Both the position numbers and the translations under genes were made by a program. The notes under the pieces were generated by a model. That model ran no database searches. It was given only the letters and a program-made list of their open reading frames with translations, and had not been told where the DNA came from. This document shows, piece after piece, positions 63,779-64,000 of a stretch of 64,000 nucleotides of DNA. Where the stretch lies: positions 1-64,000 of the forward strand of contig NZ_NTGE01000009.1 in the NCBI RefSeq assembly GCF_002291145.1, written 5' to 3'. Within the stretch, counting starts at the first letter, position 1. Each line of letters opens with the position of its first letter. Source of the stretch: Streptomyces sp. SA15 (GTDB lineage: Bacteria; Actinomycetota; Actinomycetes; Streptomycetales; Streptomycetaceae).

Positions 63779-64000
63779 ATGGGCATGACGGGGGAAGGGC
63801 CGCGTCGCCGGGTGTGGCGGTGGGTCGTGGTGGTGTGGGTGGTCGCCGTGGCCGTCGGGGGCGGGTTCACGTTGTTGCTGCGGGACGCGGCCGAGCCGCC
63901 GACGCCGTACGGCCGCCAGGAGGCCACCCCGACGCCTTCGCTTCCGGAGGGGTGGGAGAGCTTGTGCCCGAGCCCCACGCCCGACGAGGACGGTTCGACG
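63779..64000 (+). CDS. Membrane-anchored protein, 3' end outside window
   Basis: The frame from ATG 63779 (GGGAGG four bases upstream) stays open to the window end: 74 residues seen. A basic start (GPRRRVWRW) is followed by one hydrophobic helix (VVVVWVVAVAVGGGFTLLL) and a Pro/Thr/Ser-rich stretch (EPPTPYGRQEATPTPS). It would be a secreted-side domain on a signal anchor; nothing more can be said. Confidence 0.6.
   Translation, partial: MGMTGEGPRRRVWRWVVVVWVVAVAVGGGFTLLLRDAAEPPTPYGRQEATPTPSLPEGWESLCPSPTPDEDGST

Overview
The window is a stretch of chromosome from a Streptomyces or very close relative. GC content is very high with strong G/C preference at third codon positions, GTG and TTG starts are common, and rare in-frame TTA (bldA-type) codons occur. 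Marker genes include wblE, sigR-rsrA, sigH-prsH, dasRABCD, nrdABS and the epi-isozizaene synthase/CYP170A1 pair. From memory, gene order resembles the part of the Streptomyces coelicolor core containing aroA, sigR, the albaflavenone genes, nrdABS, das, wblE, sigH and eshB. There is no sign of a prophage, insertion sequence, CRISPR array or replication origin.

Layout. 0-2.4 kb: three tandem AIM24-family genes ending at a perfect bidirectional terminator. 2.4-11.5 kb: NUDIX hydrolase and zincin-like protein, SDR protein, MoaE, small membrane protein, Lon-like PDZ protease, PPA1309-family protein and a large UPF0182 membrane protein. 11.5-13.9 kb: two identical initiator tRNAs flanking a SEL1-repeat gene. 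13.9-17.6 kb: two decayed genes (an ABC ATPase and a furA), an intact Fur regulator and katG. 17.6-24.1 kb: CBS protein, HisN, a 24-bp tandem repeat array, TetR and SMR pump, RsgA, AroA and an M50-like protease. 24.1-31.4 kb: SRAP protein, alpha/beta hydrolase, sigR-rsrA, two HD-domain membrane proteins, TPR protein and peptide deformylase. 31.7-34.1 kb: epi-isozizaene synthase and CYP170A1 (albaflavenone). 34.2-39.1 kb: nrdS, nrdB, nrdA behind tandem NrdR boxes and a cobalamin riboswitch. 39.3-41.2 kb: MctP-type symporter with DUF3311 partner. 41.4-48.1 kb: the das/nag amino-sugar regulon (dasR, dasABC, dasD, nagB) with dre sites. 48.6-54.2 kb: PdtaS-like kinase, wblE, diacylglycerol kinase, sigH-prsH. 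54.2-64 kb: UBP zinc finger, Na+/H+ antiporter, PLP enzyme, amidase, a family 2B encapsulin with a polyprenyl diphosphate synthase, then small accessory genes.

How the genes work together. Amino-sugar uptake and deamination (DasABC, DasD, NagB) sit under DasR. Deoxynucleotide supply by class Ia RNR appears to be shut by NrdR repression and by cobalamin. Thiol-oxidative stress is served by SigR/RsrA, osmotic and developmental stress by SigH/PrsH. Isoprenoid chemistry appears twice: a sesquiterpene cyclase/P450 pair, and a polyprenyl synthase next to a nanocompartment shell gene. That encapsulin locus is the most unusual system in the window. Other notable observations are the internally deleted furA in front of katG, TTA codons in the terpene cyclase and in an HD-GYP gene, and a hairpin between the Shine-Dalgarno and start codon of nrdB.
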